Source: Flavobacteriaceae bacterium UBA980
Lineage (GTDB): Bacteria; Bacteroidota; Bacteroidia; Flavobacteriales; Flavobacteriaceae
Assembly: GCA_002292265.1 (NCBI GenBank)
Contig: DBBQ01000023.1
Coordinates: forward strand, 42,656-105,514
Reading direction: 5' to 3'
DNA length: 62,859 nucleotides
Below the pieces are notes generated by a model that saw nothing but the letters and a program-made list of their open reading frames with translations, was not told the origin of the DNA and searched no databases. How positions within the stretch are numbered: position 1 is the stretch's first letter; the number at the start of each line of letters is the position of its first letter. A program made the translations under genes and the position numbers. Below, piece by piece: positions 49,087 to 58,525 of this stretch.

Positions 49087-49973
49087 ATCGCTTTTTTTTA
49101 TTTCTAACTCTTGTCCTTTCTAGTCGGCAACTTAACGCTCAAGAATTGAACGCTCAAGTCATTGTAAATTCGGACTTGGTCAACCAAACAAATCAACAGA
49201 TTTTTAAGACTTTAGAACGTTCACTCAATGAATTCATCAATACCCAAGTTTGGACAAATCAAGAATTTTTAAGTCAAGAAAAAATTACCTGTTCTTTTGT
49301 TTTTAATCTTTCTGGTTATAGTAACGATCAGTTTGAAGCCACGTTGCAAGTCCAATCCCAGCGTCCTGTCTTCAACACCAATTACGACAGCCCCATCCTA
49401 AACTTTTTAGACAAAGACATCGTTTTTTCCTACCAAGAATTTCAACCTCTTTTCTACAATGAATCCAGTTTTGAGTCCAATCTGGTTTCACTCATCAGTT
49501 TTTACGCCTATGTCATCTTAGGTTTGGATGCAGATAGTTTTTCACACAACGGGGGAGATGTCTATTTTGAGGCTGCTCGACAAACCGTAAATCTAGCTCA
49601 GAATACGTCGCGTAAGGGTTGGAAACCTTCCGATGGCGTTCGCAATCGTTTTTGGCTGATCGATGCCTTGCGGTCCAATACCTTTAGAGAATATCGACAG
49701 GCGTTACATACGTATCACCGTGAAGGCTTAGACCAAATGACCACAGATTCTGAAGCAGGCAAAATAGCCTTGATGGATGCCATCCAGCAGCTAGAGCCTT
49801 TGTACCAGAGAAGGCCCAATGCCTTTTTACTTCAACTCTTTTTTGATGCCAAGGTGGAGGAAATTGTCAATCTTTTTCAAGAAGGCCCCAAAGTAGATTT
49901 TAAAAAAACCGAAGCGGTACTCAAAAAAATTGCGCCTTTTTTTGGCGCAAGATGGAAACAAATCAAAGCTTAA
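49083..49973 (+). CDS. DUF4835-family secreted protein
   Basis: A 296-residue exported protein; signal peptide of about 19 residues ends LNAQ. It then reads ELNAQVIVNSDLVNQTNQQIF, typical of the Bacteroidota DUF4835 family, with the conserved FYAYVILGLDADSF and GGDVYFEAARQ. Function unknown; conserved placement between coaBC and recN suggests a periplasmic role. A GC hairpin near the 3' end lies inside the coding sequence. Confidence 0.9.
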   Translation: MNRFFLFLTLVLSSRQLNAQELNAQVIVNSDLVNQTNQQIFKTLERSLNEFINTQVWTNQEFLSQEKITCSFVFNLSGYSNDQFEATLQVQSQRPVFNTNYDSPILNFLDKDIVFSYQEFQPLFYNESSFESNLVSLISFYAYVILGLDADSFSHNGGDVYFEAARQTVNLAQNTSRKGWKPSDGVRNRFWLIDALRSNTFREYRQALHTYHREGLDQMTTDSEAGKIALMDAIQQLEPLYQRRPNAFLLQLFFDAKVEEIVNLFQEGPKVDFKKTEAVLKKIAPFFGARWKQIKA

Positions 49974-50018
49974 TTTTTTTAATATTCCTATATTTAAGGT
50001 TTAAAATTCGGAACCGCC

Positions 50019-51671
50019 TTGCTGACCCAACTTAAAATAAAAAACTTTGCGCTCATTGATGATTTAGAAGTCCATTTTTCAGATGGAATGACTTCAATCA
50101 CAGGGGAAACTGGTGCTGGGAAATCTATTGTATTAGGCGGTTTATCTTTGGTTTTAGGAAAGCGGGCAGACTTATCCAGTCTTTTTGATCCTACACGGAA
50201 ATGCATCGTAGAAGCTATTTTCAAAATCAAACCCTATGCTTTACAATCCTTGTTTGAAACCCATGACTTGGATTATGAAGAAGAAACCGTTTTGCGACGC
50301 GAACTTTTACCTCAGGGAAAGTCCAGAGCGTTTATCAATGACACGCCTGTAAATTTAAATGTCCTTGCGGAAATTAGTGTGCACCTTATTGACATTCACT
50401 CACAGCACGACAGTCAGGCCTTGCTTCAAAACGAATATCAGTTCCAAGTATTGGATGCTTTAGCCGATAATCAGGAGCCACTTGCTGCTTATCAAGCTAC
50501 ATTGGCAGCCTATCAAAGCACTCAAAAAGAATATCACTATTGGAGTGAAAAGCAAGCCGCTTCTAAAGAAGAGTTTGATTTAAAACAGTTTTTGTTTGAG
50601 GAGCTTCAGGCGTCAAACTTGGAAGCGGGGATGGAAGAGCAGATCCAAACACAACTCCACACCTTGAGTCATATCGAATACTTACAGACTACATTTGGGG
50701 CTGCCGTCCAGCTAATGGAAGCAGAATCTCTAGGAATTGGAGATCAGTTAAATGAATTAAACCGGCACAGTCAAGGGATGAGTTCTACCTCGAGTCGGTA
50801 CGAGAAACTTCAGGAACGCGTTCAGGGGATCGTCATAGAAATGGAGGATCTCCTAGAAGAATTTAAGCATGAATTTGAATTGTTAGAAGCCAATCCTCAA
50901 AAACTCGAAGAGTTACAAGCCCAAATGGATCATTTGAATGTCCTTTATCAAAAGCATCGGGTGCAAACCGTAGAGGAGTTGATTTCCATTCAGCAGGAGT
51001 TGGAGCAAACACTTCAAGACACCTTAAACCTTGACGATAAACTGAATGCCTTAGCCCAAAAACAAGAGGAACAAGCAGCAGAATTAAAGCGTCTAGCGGA
51101 TCAACTTTCTAAAAGGCGGAATGAAGCTATTGCCGTTCTGGAAGAAGAACTCAGAGGGCTTGTTTCCAAAATGGGAATGCAAGAGGCTCAATTTAAAATA
51201 GAACTAACTCCAAGCTCTGAATTTCGGTCTAATGGTACAGATGTTTTATCGTTTCAATTTAGCGCAAACAAAGGCAGTGATTTTAAAGCACTAAAAAAAG
51301 TAGCTTCAGGAGGAGAATTATCGCGAATTATGCTGGCCATCAAAACAGTCTTGTCGCAGTACAAAAAATTACCTACCCTGGTATTTGATGAAATCGATAC
51401 GGGGGTGTCGGGGAAAATATCGGATAGCATTGCTGAAGTCATGTCCACTATGGCCCAAAAACTTCAAGTTTTAGCCATTACACATTTACCCCAAGTCGCC
51501 GCGAAGGGCAACCATCACTTTCGAGTAGAAAAAACAGTAGAAGGCGAGAAAACAAGAACCCATCTCTCCGCCCTAAATCAAGAAGCGCGTGTAGCGGAAA
51601 TTGCGAAGATGCTTTCCGGCAATCAGGTGACTGAAACCGCAATTGCACACGCGAAGCAATTAATGAATTAA
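50019..51671 (+). CDS. recN: DNA repair protein RecN, TTG start
   Basis: SMC-like ATPase in double-strand-break repair. The 550-residue protein has Walker A ITGETGAGKSIV near residue 30, two coiled-coil stretches (about 150-230 and 260-370), and the C-terminal ABC block with VASGGELSRIMLAIK and LVFDEIDTGVSG. Start is TTG 50019; the family normally begins MLxxLxIKNFALI, which fits exactly here, and no ATG lies nearby upstream. Confidence 0.96.
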   Translation: MLTQLKIKNFALIDDLEVHFSDGMTSITGETGAGKSIVLGGLSLVLGKRADLSSLFDPTRKCIVEAIFKIKPYALQSLFETHDLDYEEETVLRRELLPQGKSRAFINDTPVNLNVLAEISVHLIDIHSQHDSQALLQNEYQFQVLDALADNQEPLAAYQATLAAYQSTQKEYHYWSEKQAASKEEFDLKQFLFEELQASNLEAGMEEQIQTQLHTLSHIEYLQTTFGAAVQLMEAESLGIGDQLNELNRHSQGMSSTSSRYEKLQERVQGIVIEMEDLLEEFKHEFELLEANPQKLEELQAQMDHLNVLYQKHRVQTVEELISIQQELEQTLQDTLNLDDKLNALAQKQEEQAAELKRLADQLSKRRNEAIAVLEEELRGLVSKMGMQEAQFKIELTPSSEFRSNGTDVLSFQFSANKGSDFKALKKVASGGELSRIMLAIKTVLSQYKKLPTLVFDEIDTGVSGKISDSIAEVMSTMAQKLQVLAITHLPQVAAKGNHHFRVEKTVEGEKTRTHLSALNQEARVAEIAKMLSGNQVTETAIAHAKQLMN

Positions 51672-51700
51672 ATGTATCTTTACCCAGTAAAATAAAACGC

Positions 51701-52519
51701 ATGGCACATCAAATTTTAGAAGGAAAAAAAGGAATTATTTTTGGTGCGTTGGACGATCAGTCCATCGCTTGGAAAACAGCAGAATCTGTGGCAGATGCAG
51801 GAGGTATTTTTGTTTTGACAAACGCCCCAGTCGCAATGCGTATGGGGACCATCAATGCCCTTGCCGAAAAAACGGGTTCTCAAGTGATTGCAGCCGATGC
51901 GACAAAAAAGGAAGATCTAGAAGCGCTGATCGAGCAGTCCCAAGAAATTTTAGGAGGGAAAATTGATTTTGTTCTCCACTCCATCGGAATGTCTGTCAAC
52001 GTCAGAAAAGGAAAGCACTATACCGATTTAAACCACGATTGGATGGCAAAAGGATGGGATGTTTCTGCGGTTTCCTTTCACAAACTGATGCAGTGTTTGT
52101 ATCAAAAAGATGCAATGAACGAATGGGGAAGTATTGTAGCACTTTCTTATGTAGCTGCACAACGAACTTTTCCAAATTATAATGATATGGCGGACAACAA
52201 AGCGTATCTGGAATCAATCGCTCGAAGCTTTGGCTATTTCTTTGGAAAAGACAAAAAAGTACGAGTCAACACGATCTCTCAATCGCCCACACTAACCACG
52301 GCTGGGAAAGGAGTAGCGGGTCTAGATGGTTTCTTGAAGTACGCTGAAAAAATGTCTCCCCTTGGGAATGCTTCGGCTAAAGATTGTGCAGACTATACAG
52401 TTTCTTTGTTTTCTGATTACACTCGGAAAGTTACCTTACAAAACCTCTTTAACGACGGAGGGTTTTCCAATGTAGGCGTGAGTCAAGATATCATTGATGC
52501 GATTAGCGATGCAGAATAG
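51701..52519 (+). CDS. fabI: Enoyl-[acyl-carrier-protein] reductase (NADH)
   Basis: Last reductive step of fatty-acid elongation. The 272-residue short-chain dehydrogenase has the NAD region IIFGALDDQSIAWKTAESV and the catalytic Y160-K167 pair in FPNYNDMADNKAYLES (Tyr-x6-Lys), with SYVAAQRT before it. Typical FabI have MGxAK at the lysine; here it is MADNK. A TATCTTTA box (one mismatch) is about 20 nt upstream. YbbR-type and coaE genes follow on the same strand. Confidence 0.94.
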   Translation: MAHQILEGKKGIIFGALDDQSIAWKTAESVADAGGIFVLTNAPVAMRMGTINALAEKTGSQVIAADATKKEDLEALIEQSQEILGGKIDFVLHSIGMSVNVRKGKHYTDLNHDWMAKGWDVSAVSFHKLMQCLYQKDAMNEWGSIVALSYVAAQRTFPNYNDMADNKAYLESIARSFGYFFGKDKKVRVNTISQSPTLTTAGKGVAGLDGFLKYAEKMSPLGNASAKDCADYTVSLFSDYTRKVTLQNLFNDGGFSNVGVSQDIIDAISDAE

Positions 52520-52538
52520 ATTGGAATAGCTCAGGGAA

Positions 52539-53501
52539 ATGGCAAATAAGAGAGTAGGATTAGATTCCTTAATCAAAAAACTACCTTCCCAAGGGCGCTT
52601 CCGTTTTTTTCTATTGTTTGTTTTCGTATCGTTTACTTTTTGGTTGAGCACCAAACTTTCAAACATTTATACCCTAGAGCAGTCCTTTACTTTGCTTTTA
52701 AAAGAGGTACCCGAGGGAATTATTCCCTCCGACACTTCCCGAAAAATCAAAGCCTCCGTTACAGCAAGTGGGTTTGAGATTTTACTGTATCGGTTGTTTG
52801 ACAAATCCGTTACCATTTCACTACAAGAAGCCGATTTTAGTTCTACTTTAGGACGCGTATCACTTAGAAATCAGCAGTTTTCAATCGAACAGCAACTTTT
52901 TGACAATACAAGACTCAACCAAATCTACCCTGAAAACTTGAATATTGTTTACAGCCGTTTGGATGAAAAAAGGATAGCAGTAGTTCCTCAAACTCAGATT
53001 CAGCTTCGCGCAGGATATTTAAGTGATATTCCCATACAAAGTAAACCCGACAGTATTTTGGTTCGAGGACCAAAATCCATTCTGGATACCCTTAAAGGAG
53101 TATCCACTATGTTTTTTGAAACAACAGATGTGTATGAAGGGATTTCGCAAGAAGTGGGTTTAAAATCCATCCCGGAGTTGCAATTTGCACAAGAGAACGT
53201 CCAACTCCTTTTGCCCGTTTCTCGCTATTCTGAAAAAGAGTTTGTGCTTCAAGTGGAGGTAATCAACTTACCTTTAGGAGTCCGAGTAAAGTTATTTCCA
53301 CCCACAGCAAAGTTGAGAGCTACACTACCCATGGCACTTCTAAATACAGTTAAGGAATCTGATTTCCGCTTGGTAGTGGATTGTGAAAACTTACAGGATC
53401 AAGAAAGTAAGTCGCTGAAGTTGAACCTGTTGAAACAGCCTCCTGGCTTAAAACAACTCATCTGGGAACCTGAGGAGGTAAATTATCTGATACGAAAATG
53501 A
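52539..53501 (+). CDS. YbbR/CdaR-domain protein
   Basis: A 320-residue protein with one N-terminal membrane helix (about 22-40) and extracytoplasmic YbbR-like repeats (segments near 60-145 and 150-230). In Firmicutes the relative CdaR regulates the diadenylate cyclase CdaA, but no cyclase gene is adjacent here. It lies between fabI (19 bp) and coaE (4-bp overlap), suggesting membrane-biogenesis context; its function is not established. Confidence 0.85.
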   Translation: MANKRVGLDSLIKKLPSQGRFRFFLLFVFVSFTFWLSTKLSNIYTLEQSFTLLLKEVPEGIIPSDTSRKIKASVTASGFEILLYRLFDKSVTISLQEADFSSTLGRVSLRNQQFSIEQQLFDNTRLNQIYPENLNIVYSRLDEKRIAVVPQTQIQLRAGYLSDIPIQSKPDSILVRGPKSILDTLKGVSTMFFETTDVYEGISQEVGLKSIPELQFAQENVQLLLPVSRYSEKEFVLQVEVINLPLGVRVKLFPPTAKLRATLPMALLNTVKESDFRLVVDCENLQDQESKSLKLNLLKQPPGLKQLIWEPEEVNYLIRK

Positions 53502-54076
53502 AAGCCATTGGTCTTACAGGAGGAATCGGTAGTGGGAAATCTACACTTTTAAAGTGGTTTCAAGCGCAAGGCGTTCCTTGTTTTGAATCCGATGTAGCGG
53601 GTCGAGTTTTGTTAGACAGTACGTTACGCGAAGAGGTGAGCAACCGTTTTGGTTCTTTGTTATACGGGTCGGACGGACGCCTAGATCGAGCTGCTTTGGC
53701 AGCCCTTGTATTTAACGATACAACAGCTCTAGACGACCTGAACAAGCTGGTTCATCCCGCTGTATCAACGGCTTTTGAGACTTTTAAGAATCAACACGAC
53801 AAGGCCCCCTTTGTGATCAACGAAGCTGCAATTCTGTTTGAAACAGGAGGCTATAAAAAATGCGATCTAACAATTTTAGTTAAAGCACCGATGAAAGAAC
53901 GGATGCAGCGAATTATTTCTAGAGATGGGGTAACCGAAGAAGAAGTGCTAGCACGTATGAAGCAGCAGTGGAGCGACGAAAAAAAAGAACAGTATGCAGA
54001 TTTTGTCATTCGTAATACCGATCTTGAAAACACCTATGAACAAGCTGCTAAAGTCTTAAATAAGCTTAGGGAGTAA
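53498..54076 (+). CDS. coaE: Dephospho-CoA kinase
   Basis: Last step of CoA synthesis: phosphorylates the ribose 3'-OH of dephospho-CoA. P-loop GLTGGIGSGKSTLLKW at the very start, then ESDVAGRVL and LNKLVHPAV and the lid segment. 192 residues, normal length. Its ATG overlaps the YbbR gene stop by 4 bp. Confidence 0.97.
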   Translation: MKAIGLTGGIGSGKSTLLKWFQAQGVPCFESDVAGRVLLDSTLREEVSNRFGSLLYGSDGRLDRAALAALVFNDTTALDDLNKLVHPAVSTAFETFKNQHDKAPFVINEAAILFETGGYKKCDLTILVKAPMKERMQRIISRDGVTEEEVLARMKQQWSDEKKEQYADFVIRNTDLENTYEQAAKVLNKLRE

Positions 54077-54185
54077 GCATCTCATCGGATTAACATAGTA
54101 TTAGTATTTTATTTGTTTAAAATAAATGAAATTTGCACCGGATAATAAGTTGAAATGCGATGCGTTTTAATTTAGTAAGTCAAAT

Positions 54186-55769
54186 ATGAAGAAAAATTTA
54201 TTTATCTCTCTCGTTAGTTTTATGATCATCTCCATCTTGGGGATTATCGTACTGCAGGGGTATTGGATTTTTTCAGCATGGAATGATAAAGAAGAGGAGT
54301 TTTCTCTGGCCGTACAGCAATCTTTGATGATGGTTGCAGAAGAAATTCAAGAACGCGAGTTGTCCGATTACATCAGTGCCTATGAAAAGTTGGTCGATTC
54401 GTTAGAAACTCCAGACAATGCTAGCTTTGCCAATGTCTTTTTGTTCTTGGATGAAGACAAGACCAACAATTTAATTTCCTACTACGCCTACGGTATTTTA
54501 GAAGAAGACTACAAAATCACGCCCTATTTGGACCCGAAATTGGGAGATACCCTAGAAACCCTTACGGACGTAAAACAGGTTAAAAACACTACCATCATCA
54601 ATAAAAACGACGTGTTTAACCGAGAAAACAATATTGCCACTTCGGTAGAAAAAATCAAGACCATAGAGCGTATGAATGTTGCAAACCAGCGCATCCGATC
54701 TACCTTTAAAGATTATACGGCCAATACTCCCATCCACAAACGTCTTAATTTACAAGAACTGGATTATGTGCTCAAACGTGAGTTTGATGCAAAGATGATC
54801 GTTACTCCTTATGAATTTGGGATTTATGACAACGGATTGGCAACTAAAATTAAGTCCAATAACTACACCGAAGCTCAAGAAGGCTATCGGTATTCAATCC
54901 CGATTTTTCAGGATGAAAAGGGGTTGCGCAATTATGAGTTGATTGTTTCTTTTCCCGAAAAAGATCAGTACGTTTTTTCTTCCATCCTCAGTTTAGGTGG
55001 GCTGACCTTATTCTTGACCTTATTTATCGTTTTGGTTTCGAGTAGTGCGTTGTACCAGATCATTCAGCAAAAAAAGATCTCTGAAATTAAAACGGATTTT
55101 ATCAACAACATGTCCCACGAGTTTAAAACGCCTATCGCCACGATAAATTTAGCACTAGATGCGATTTCAAATCCTAAAGTGATGGAAACTCCGACCAAAA
55201 TAACCCAGTATGTCAAAATGATTCGCGAGGAGAACATCAGAATGCTAGCACAGGTAGAAAACGTATTGCGCATATCACAATTGGAGCGCAGTAAGGAACC
55301 TCTTCAAAAAACCACGCTCGACATCCATCAGGTAATTCAAGGTGCCATCAGTCATATCCAATTGATTTTGAAAGACAAATCGGGAGTGCTTAATACCCGT
55401 TTAAATGCTGAAAACTGTACGGTGCTCGGTAACAAAAATCATTTAACCAATATTGTTGTAAACCTCTTGGATAACGCGGTAAAGTACAGTGACAAAAGCC
55501 CCAAGGTTGAGATCGAAACGCTGAATGAAGACAATGAATTTATTCTTAAGGTCAAAGACAATGGAATCGGTATGACTCCTGCGGTTCAAAAAAAGGTTTT
55601 TGACAAGTTTTACCGCGCCGCTTCCGGCGATATTCACAACGTCAAAGGACACGGTCTAGGACTGGCCTATGTCAAAAAAATAGTAGATCTGCACAAAGGG
55701 CAAATCTATTTGGAAAGCAAAAACGATATTGGAACCACCTTTACTCTTAAAATCCCCAATGAAAATTAA
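54186..55769 (+). CDS. Membrane sensor histidine kinase (RprX-like)
   Basis: A 527-residue sensor. Topology: TM1 (about 8-30), a periplasmic sensor of about 230 residues without a recognised domain, TM2 (about 265-290), then the dimerisation domain with the phosphorylated histidine in NNMSHEFKTPIATI and the ATPase domain (N box NIVVNLLDNAVKY, G1 VKDNGIGM, G2 GHGLGLAYVKKI). No HAMP or PAS domain is evident. It pairs with the regulator 27 bp downstream. The similarity to Bacteroides RprX is from memory; the signal is unknown. Confidence 0.92.
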   Translation: MKKNLFISLVSFMIISILGIIVLQGYWIFSAWNDKEEEFSLAVQQSLMMVAEEIQERELSDYISAYEKLVDSLETPDNASFANVFLFLDEDKTNNLISYYAYGILEEDYKITPYLDPKLGDTLETLTDVKQVKNTTIINKNDVFNRENNIATSVEKIKTIERMNVANQRIRSTFKDYTANTPIHKRLNLQELDYVLKREFDAKMIVTPYEFGIYDNGLATKIKSNNYTEAQEGYRYSIPIFQDEKGLRNYELIVSFPEKDQYVFSSILSLGGLTLFLTLFIVLVSSSALYQIIQQKKISEIKTDFINNMSHEFKTPIATINLALDAISNPKVMETPTKITQYVKMIREENIRMLAQVENVLRISQLERSKEPLQKTTLDIHQVIQGAISHIQLILKDKSGVLNTRLNAENCTVLGNKNHLTNIVVNLLDNAVKYSDKSPKVEIETLNEDNEFILKVKDNGIGMTPAVQKKVFDKFYRAASGDIHNVKGHGLGLAYVKKIVDLHKGQIYLESKNDIGTTFTLKIPNEN

Positions 55770-55796
55770 TTTAACCAAGCCTCACTCTATAATAAA

Positions 55797-56501
55797 ATGA
55801 AAAACGACAACAAAAAAATTCTACTGGTAGAAGACGACCCAAATTTCGGAAGTATTTTAAAGGAATACTTAACCCTAAACGACTATGATATTACCTTAGC
55901 AAAAAATGGGATTGAAGGATTTGAAAAATTCCGAAAAGACCATTTTGATCTTTGTATCCTCGACGTGATGATGCCCTATAAAGACGGGTTTACTTTAGCC
56001 CGAGAAATCCGAGAGAAAAACGAGGTAGTACCTATCTTTTTCCTGACCGCAAAGCACCTGAAAGAAGATGTTTTAAAAGGATTTAAGATCGGGGCAGACG
56101 ACTACATGACGAAGCCCTTTGATTCGGATGTACTCCTAGCCAAAATTAAAGCCATCCTAAATCGGAAGACGGCACCTGTAGTTCCTGAAAATGACACGTT
56201 TGAGTTTAGCTTCAGCAATTTTGAATTCAATTCGAAACTGCGATTTTTGACTCACAAAAATGGACAGTCCACCAAGCTCTCACCCAAAGAAAATCAATTG
56301 TTGCGCCTTTTGGTCTTGCATCTAAACGATTTGCTACTGCGGGAGGTGGCGCTAAACAAAATTTGGAGAGACGACAATTACTTTACTTCCAGAAGTATGG
56401 ACGTTTATATCGCTAAACTTCGCAAGTACCTTAGTTTGGACGAAAAAGTACAAATCCTAAACATACACGGAGAAGGTTTTCGACTGGTTATTGCCGACTA
56501 A
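55797..56501 (+). CDS. OmpR-family response regulator (RprY-like)
   Basis: A 234-residue regulator. Receiver domain (about 1-120) with the acidic pocket VEDD and phospho-acceptor D56 in LCILDVMMPYKDG, then a winged-helix DNA-binding domain (about 135-232) ending DVYIAKLRKYL and ILNIHGEGFRL. Cognate partner of the kinase upstream. RprXY in Bacteroides influences stress and drug responses; the target genes here are unknown. Its 3' end overlaps convergent xerD by 4 bp. Confidence 0.93.
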   Translation: MKNDNKKILLVEDDPNFGSILKEYLTLNDYDITLAKNGIEGFEKFRKDHFDLCILDVMMPYKDGFTLAREIREKNEVVPIFFLTAKHLKEDVLKGFKIGADDYMTKPFDSDVLLAKIKAILNRKTAPVVPENDTFEFSFSNFEFNSKLRFLTHKNGQSTKLSPKENQLLRLLVLHLNDLLLREVALNKIWRDDNYFTSRSMDVYIAKLRKYLSLDEKVQILNIHGEGFRLVIAD

Positions 56502-57400
56502 AGTCCCCCTCTGGGATGGAATTGTTCCACTACGGAACGCAAATGTTGCGTATCCAGATGGGTATATATCTCTGTTGTGGTGATGCTTTCGTGACCCATT
56601 AAAATTTGAATAGTACGCAAGTCTGCTCCGTTTTCTAGTAGGTGTGTCGCAAAAGAATGCCGAAAAGTATGCGGACCTATTTTCTTTTGGATATTGGCTT
56701 TTAAGGCCAAAGAGCGAATGAGTGTAAAAATCATTTGGCGCGTCAGCGTCTTTCCGTTTCGGTTTAAAAACACCACGTCTAGATGTTCGGGATGAATTTT
56801 TTGTAAGACGCGAATTTGGTGGATATAGATCTCTAAAAACTTTTTAGCCACCCTACCCATAGGAATCAGGCGTTGTTTGTTTCCTTTGCCCGTCACCCGA
56901 ATCAGGCACTCCTTAAAAAAGAGGTTGGACAGGCTTAAATTGATCAACTCAGACACGCGTAGCCCACTACCATAAAGGGTTTCCAGTAGTGCGCGATTGC
57001 GATGTCCCTGAGGATGACCCAGGTCCAAATGGTCCATCAAGCGTTCGATTTCTTTAAGGGAAAGTACGTCGGGAAGCTTCCTTCCCAGTTTGGGTGCCTC
57101 TATAAGGTCAGTAGGGTTGGTGGTTCGGTATTTTTCAAAAATGAGGTAATCAAAAAAACTGCGTAGCCCTGCAATCCGCCGCGCCTGGGTATGGGGACTC
57201 AGGACTTTTGCGGTTTCGTAGATAAATTGCTTTACGGTTTCTTGATCGCAATCCAGGGGAGTTTCTTTGCTGTTTTTTTTGTCCAAGAAATTTTGAAAGG
57301 CCTGAATGTCCAAGCTGTAATTTTCGATTGAGTTTTCAGAAAGCCCCCGTTCTATTTTGAGGTACATTCGAAAATCTGCCACTGCTTGTTGCCAATTCAC
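56498..57400 (-). CDS. xerD: Tyrosine recombinase XerD
   Basis: Resolves chromosome dimers at dif with XerC. The 300-residue protein has an N-terminal core-binding domain (about 1-90) and the catalytic domain with R148 (GSGLRVSEL), K172 region (TGKGNKQR), H244 and R247 (PHTFRHSF), H270 (MGHESITTT) and Y279. All active residues are present. Start is GTG 57400. A standalone chromosomal XerD, not next to a phage or integron. Confidence 0.95.
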   Translation of the reverse strand: MNWQQAVADFRMYLKIERGLSENSIENYSLDIQAFQNFLDKKNSKETPLDCDQETVKQFIYETAKVLSPHTQARRIAGLRSFFDYLIFEKYRTTNPTDLIEAPKLGRKLPDVLSLKEIERLMDHLDLGHPQGHRNRALLETLYGSGLRVSELINLSLSNLFFKECLIRVTGKGNKQRLIPMGRVAKKFLEIYIHQIRVLQKIHPEHLDVVFLNRNGKTLTRQMIFTLIRSLALKANIQKKIGPHTFRHSFATHLLENGADLRTIQILMGHESITTTEIYTHLDTQHLRSVVEQFHPRGGL

Positions 57401-57457
57401 ACCATTTGTTTTTAGGGGAATACTTCTAATTTCTATACTTTTACTAAAATAACAAAA

Positions 57458-57874
57458 ATGAAGATCAGCATCATCAACGGACCAAATTTAAATCTCCTGG
57501 GTACTCGAGAGCCTATCGTCTATGGCAAGCAAACTTTTGAAGACTACTACGCCGAGTTGCAAAACCAGTTTCCTCAAGTGACCTTTGACTATTTTCAGTC
57601 CAACGTAGAAGGGGAATTAATCAACCGCCTGCAGGAGGTTGGTTTCAGTTCTGATCTTATTCTTCTCAATGCAGGCGCCTATACCCATACCTCAGTGGCC
57701 ATTGGCGACGCTATAAAAAGCATCGATACCTCCGTAATTGAAATTCATATTTCCAACACCTTTGCCCGAGAGGATTTTAGACATACCTCCTACATCACTC
57801 CTGTAGCCAAAGGCCTGATTATTGGTTTTGGGCTGGATTCGTATCGCCTTGGCGTGGAGAGTGCGTTGTCATAG
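57458..57874 (+). CDS. aroQ: Type II 3-dehydroquinate dehydratase
   Basis: Third step of the shikimate pathway, giving dehydroshikimate. The 138-residue flavodoxin-like enzyme begins with INGPNLNLLGTREP, and shows FFQSNVEGELI-type and LLNAGAYTHTSVAI, and EIHISNTFAREDFRH. Length normal (dodecameric class). Divergent from xerD; the upstream gap has a TACTTTTA box. Its last 6 bp overlap the convergent membrane-protein gene. Confidence 0.97.
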   Translation: MKISIINGPNLNLLGTREPIVYGKQTFEDYYAELQNQFPQVTFDYFQSNVEGELINRLQEVGFSSDLILLNAGAYTHTSVAIGDAIKSIDTSVIEIHISNTFAREDFRHTSYITPVAKGLIIGFGLDSYRLGVESALS

Positions 57875-58381
57875 TTTTTCTTTTTTGGACACTTCTTCCA
57901 ATTGCGCTTTGAAGACTTGTATTCGCGCGTGCGCCGTCCCATCTATCAATAAGATCACGATCAGCATAGCGATGGTGGTTATGCTAATCGCACGCCACAG
58001 GGGCTTGTCAACAAAAACAAGCACTAAAGAAGCGAGAATCATAAGGATTGGGATCGCTTTAAAAACAACCGTGTTGTATTCTTTTAACGTAGCTTCAATA
58101 CGATCAAATTCCGAAGCGATAAAAGCTGTTGCGTCTTGTTGGTAGGCTGTTTCAAACTCGGTAACTCGGTTTGTGTTCGTATAAACTAATCCTACGCCAA
58201 TGATCATTAGAAGTAGTCCCGCAACTAGAGTCGGAATGATATACGCCCTCGCTAAATCTGTTTTTCCCAACTGCCAAAAGCCAATACTGGCAATTAAAAA
58301 TAAGAGCGCAAACAAGATAAAAAAACGGGTTGAAAATACTTCCGCTTTTGCCCACTCTGTTGCCAATTTTACTAGTTCCAT
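57869..58381 (-). CDS. Uncharacterised four-helix membrane protein
   Basis: A 170-residue protein with hydrophobic segments at about 20-37, 48-66, 108-124 and 130-147, separated by a charged middle region (FETAYQQDATAFIASEFDR). No motif that I recognise, and the function is unknown. It overlaps aroQ tail to tail by 6 bp. Its promoter side faces the accessory islet. Confidence 0.8.
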   Translation of the reverse strand: MELVKLATEWAKAEVFSTRFFILFALLFLIASIGFWQLGKTDLARAYIIPTLVAGLLLMIIGVGLVYTNTNRVTEFETAYQQDATAFIASEFDRIEATLKEYNTVVFKAIPILMILASLVLVFVDKPLWRAISITTIAMLIVILLIDGTAHARIQVFKAQLEEVSKKEKL

Positions 58382-58459
58382 CGTTACTTTTTTTTAAAAA
58401 GCGAAGATAAATATTTTAAAAGAATCTGGTTTTGGATTTGTGATTAGAGTAATGGTTTC

Positions 58460-58506
58460 GTGTAACCGTAAGTTACGGGTTAATATGCGTTAATTTGCGG
58501 TTACAC
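58460..58506. repeat. Palindromic border sequence of the accessory islet
   Basis: GTGTAACCG (58460-58468) is exactly inverted by CGGTTACAC (58498-58506); with one wobble the arms grow to 12 bp. The inner part has a second imperfect palindrome and the motif ATATGCGTTAATTT (58483-58496), which recurs as ATATGCGCTAAATTT at 59177-59191. Next to it is GTTGGCAATA (58510-58519). Confidence 0.7.
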
Positions 58507-58525
58507 ATTGTTGGCAATAGTTTTT

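Noticed and set aside
49928..49952. GC hairpin (TTGCGCC/GGCGCAA) with a T-rich loop as a terminator
   Set aside because: It lies inside the last codons of the DUF4835 gene, has no T run after the stem on either side, and recN continues on the same strand.
56498..57400. Tyrosine recombinase as a mobile-element integrase
   Set aside because: It is a standard-length XerD with housekeeping neighbours; although the islet lies about 1 kb away, aroQ and a membrane-protein gene separate them.
57822..58145. 107-codon plus-strand open frame after aroQ
   Set aside because: It overlaps the 3' end of aroQ and runs antisense to the membrane-protein gene; the composition is not protein-like.
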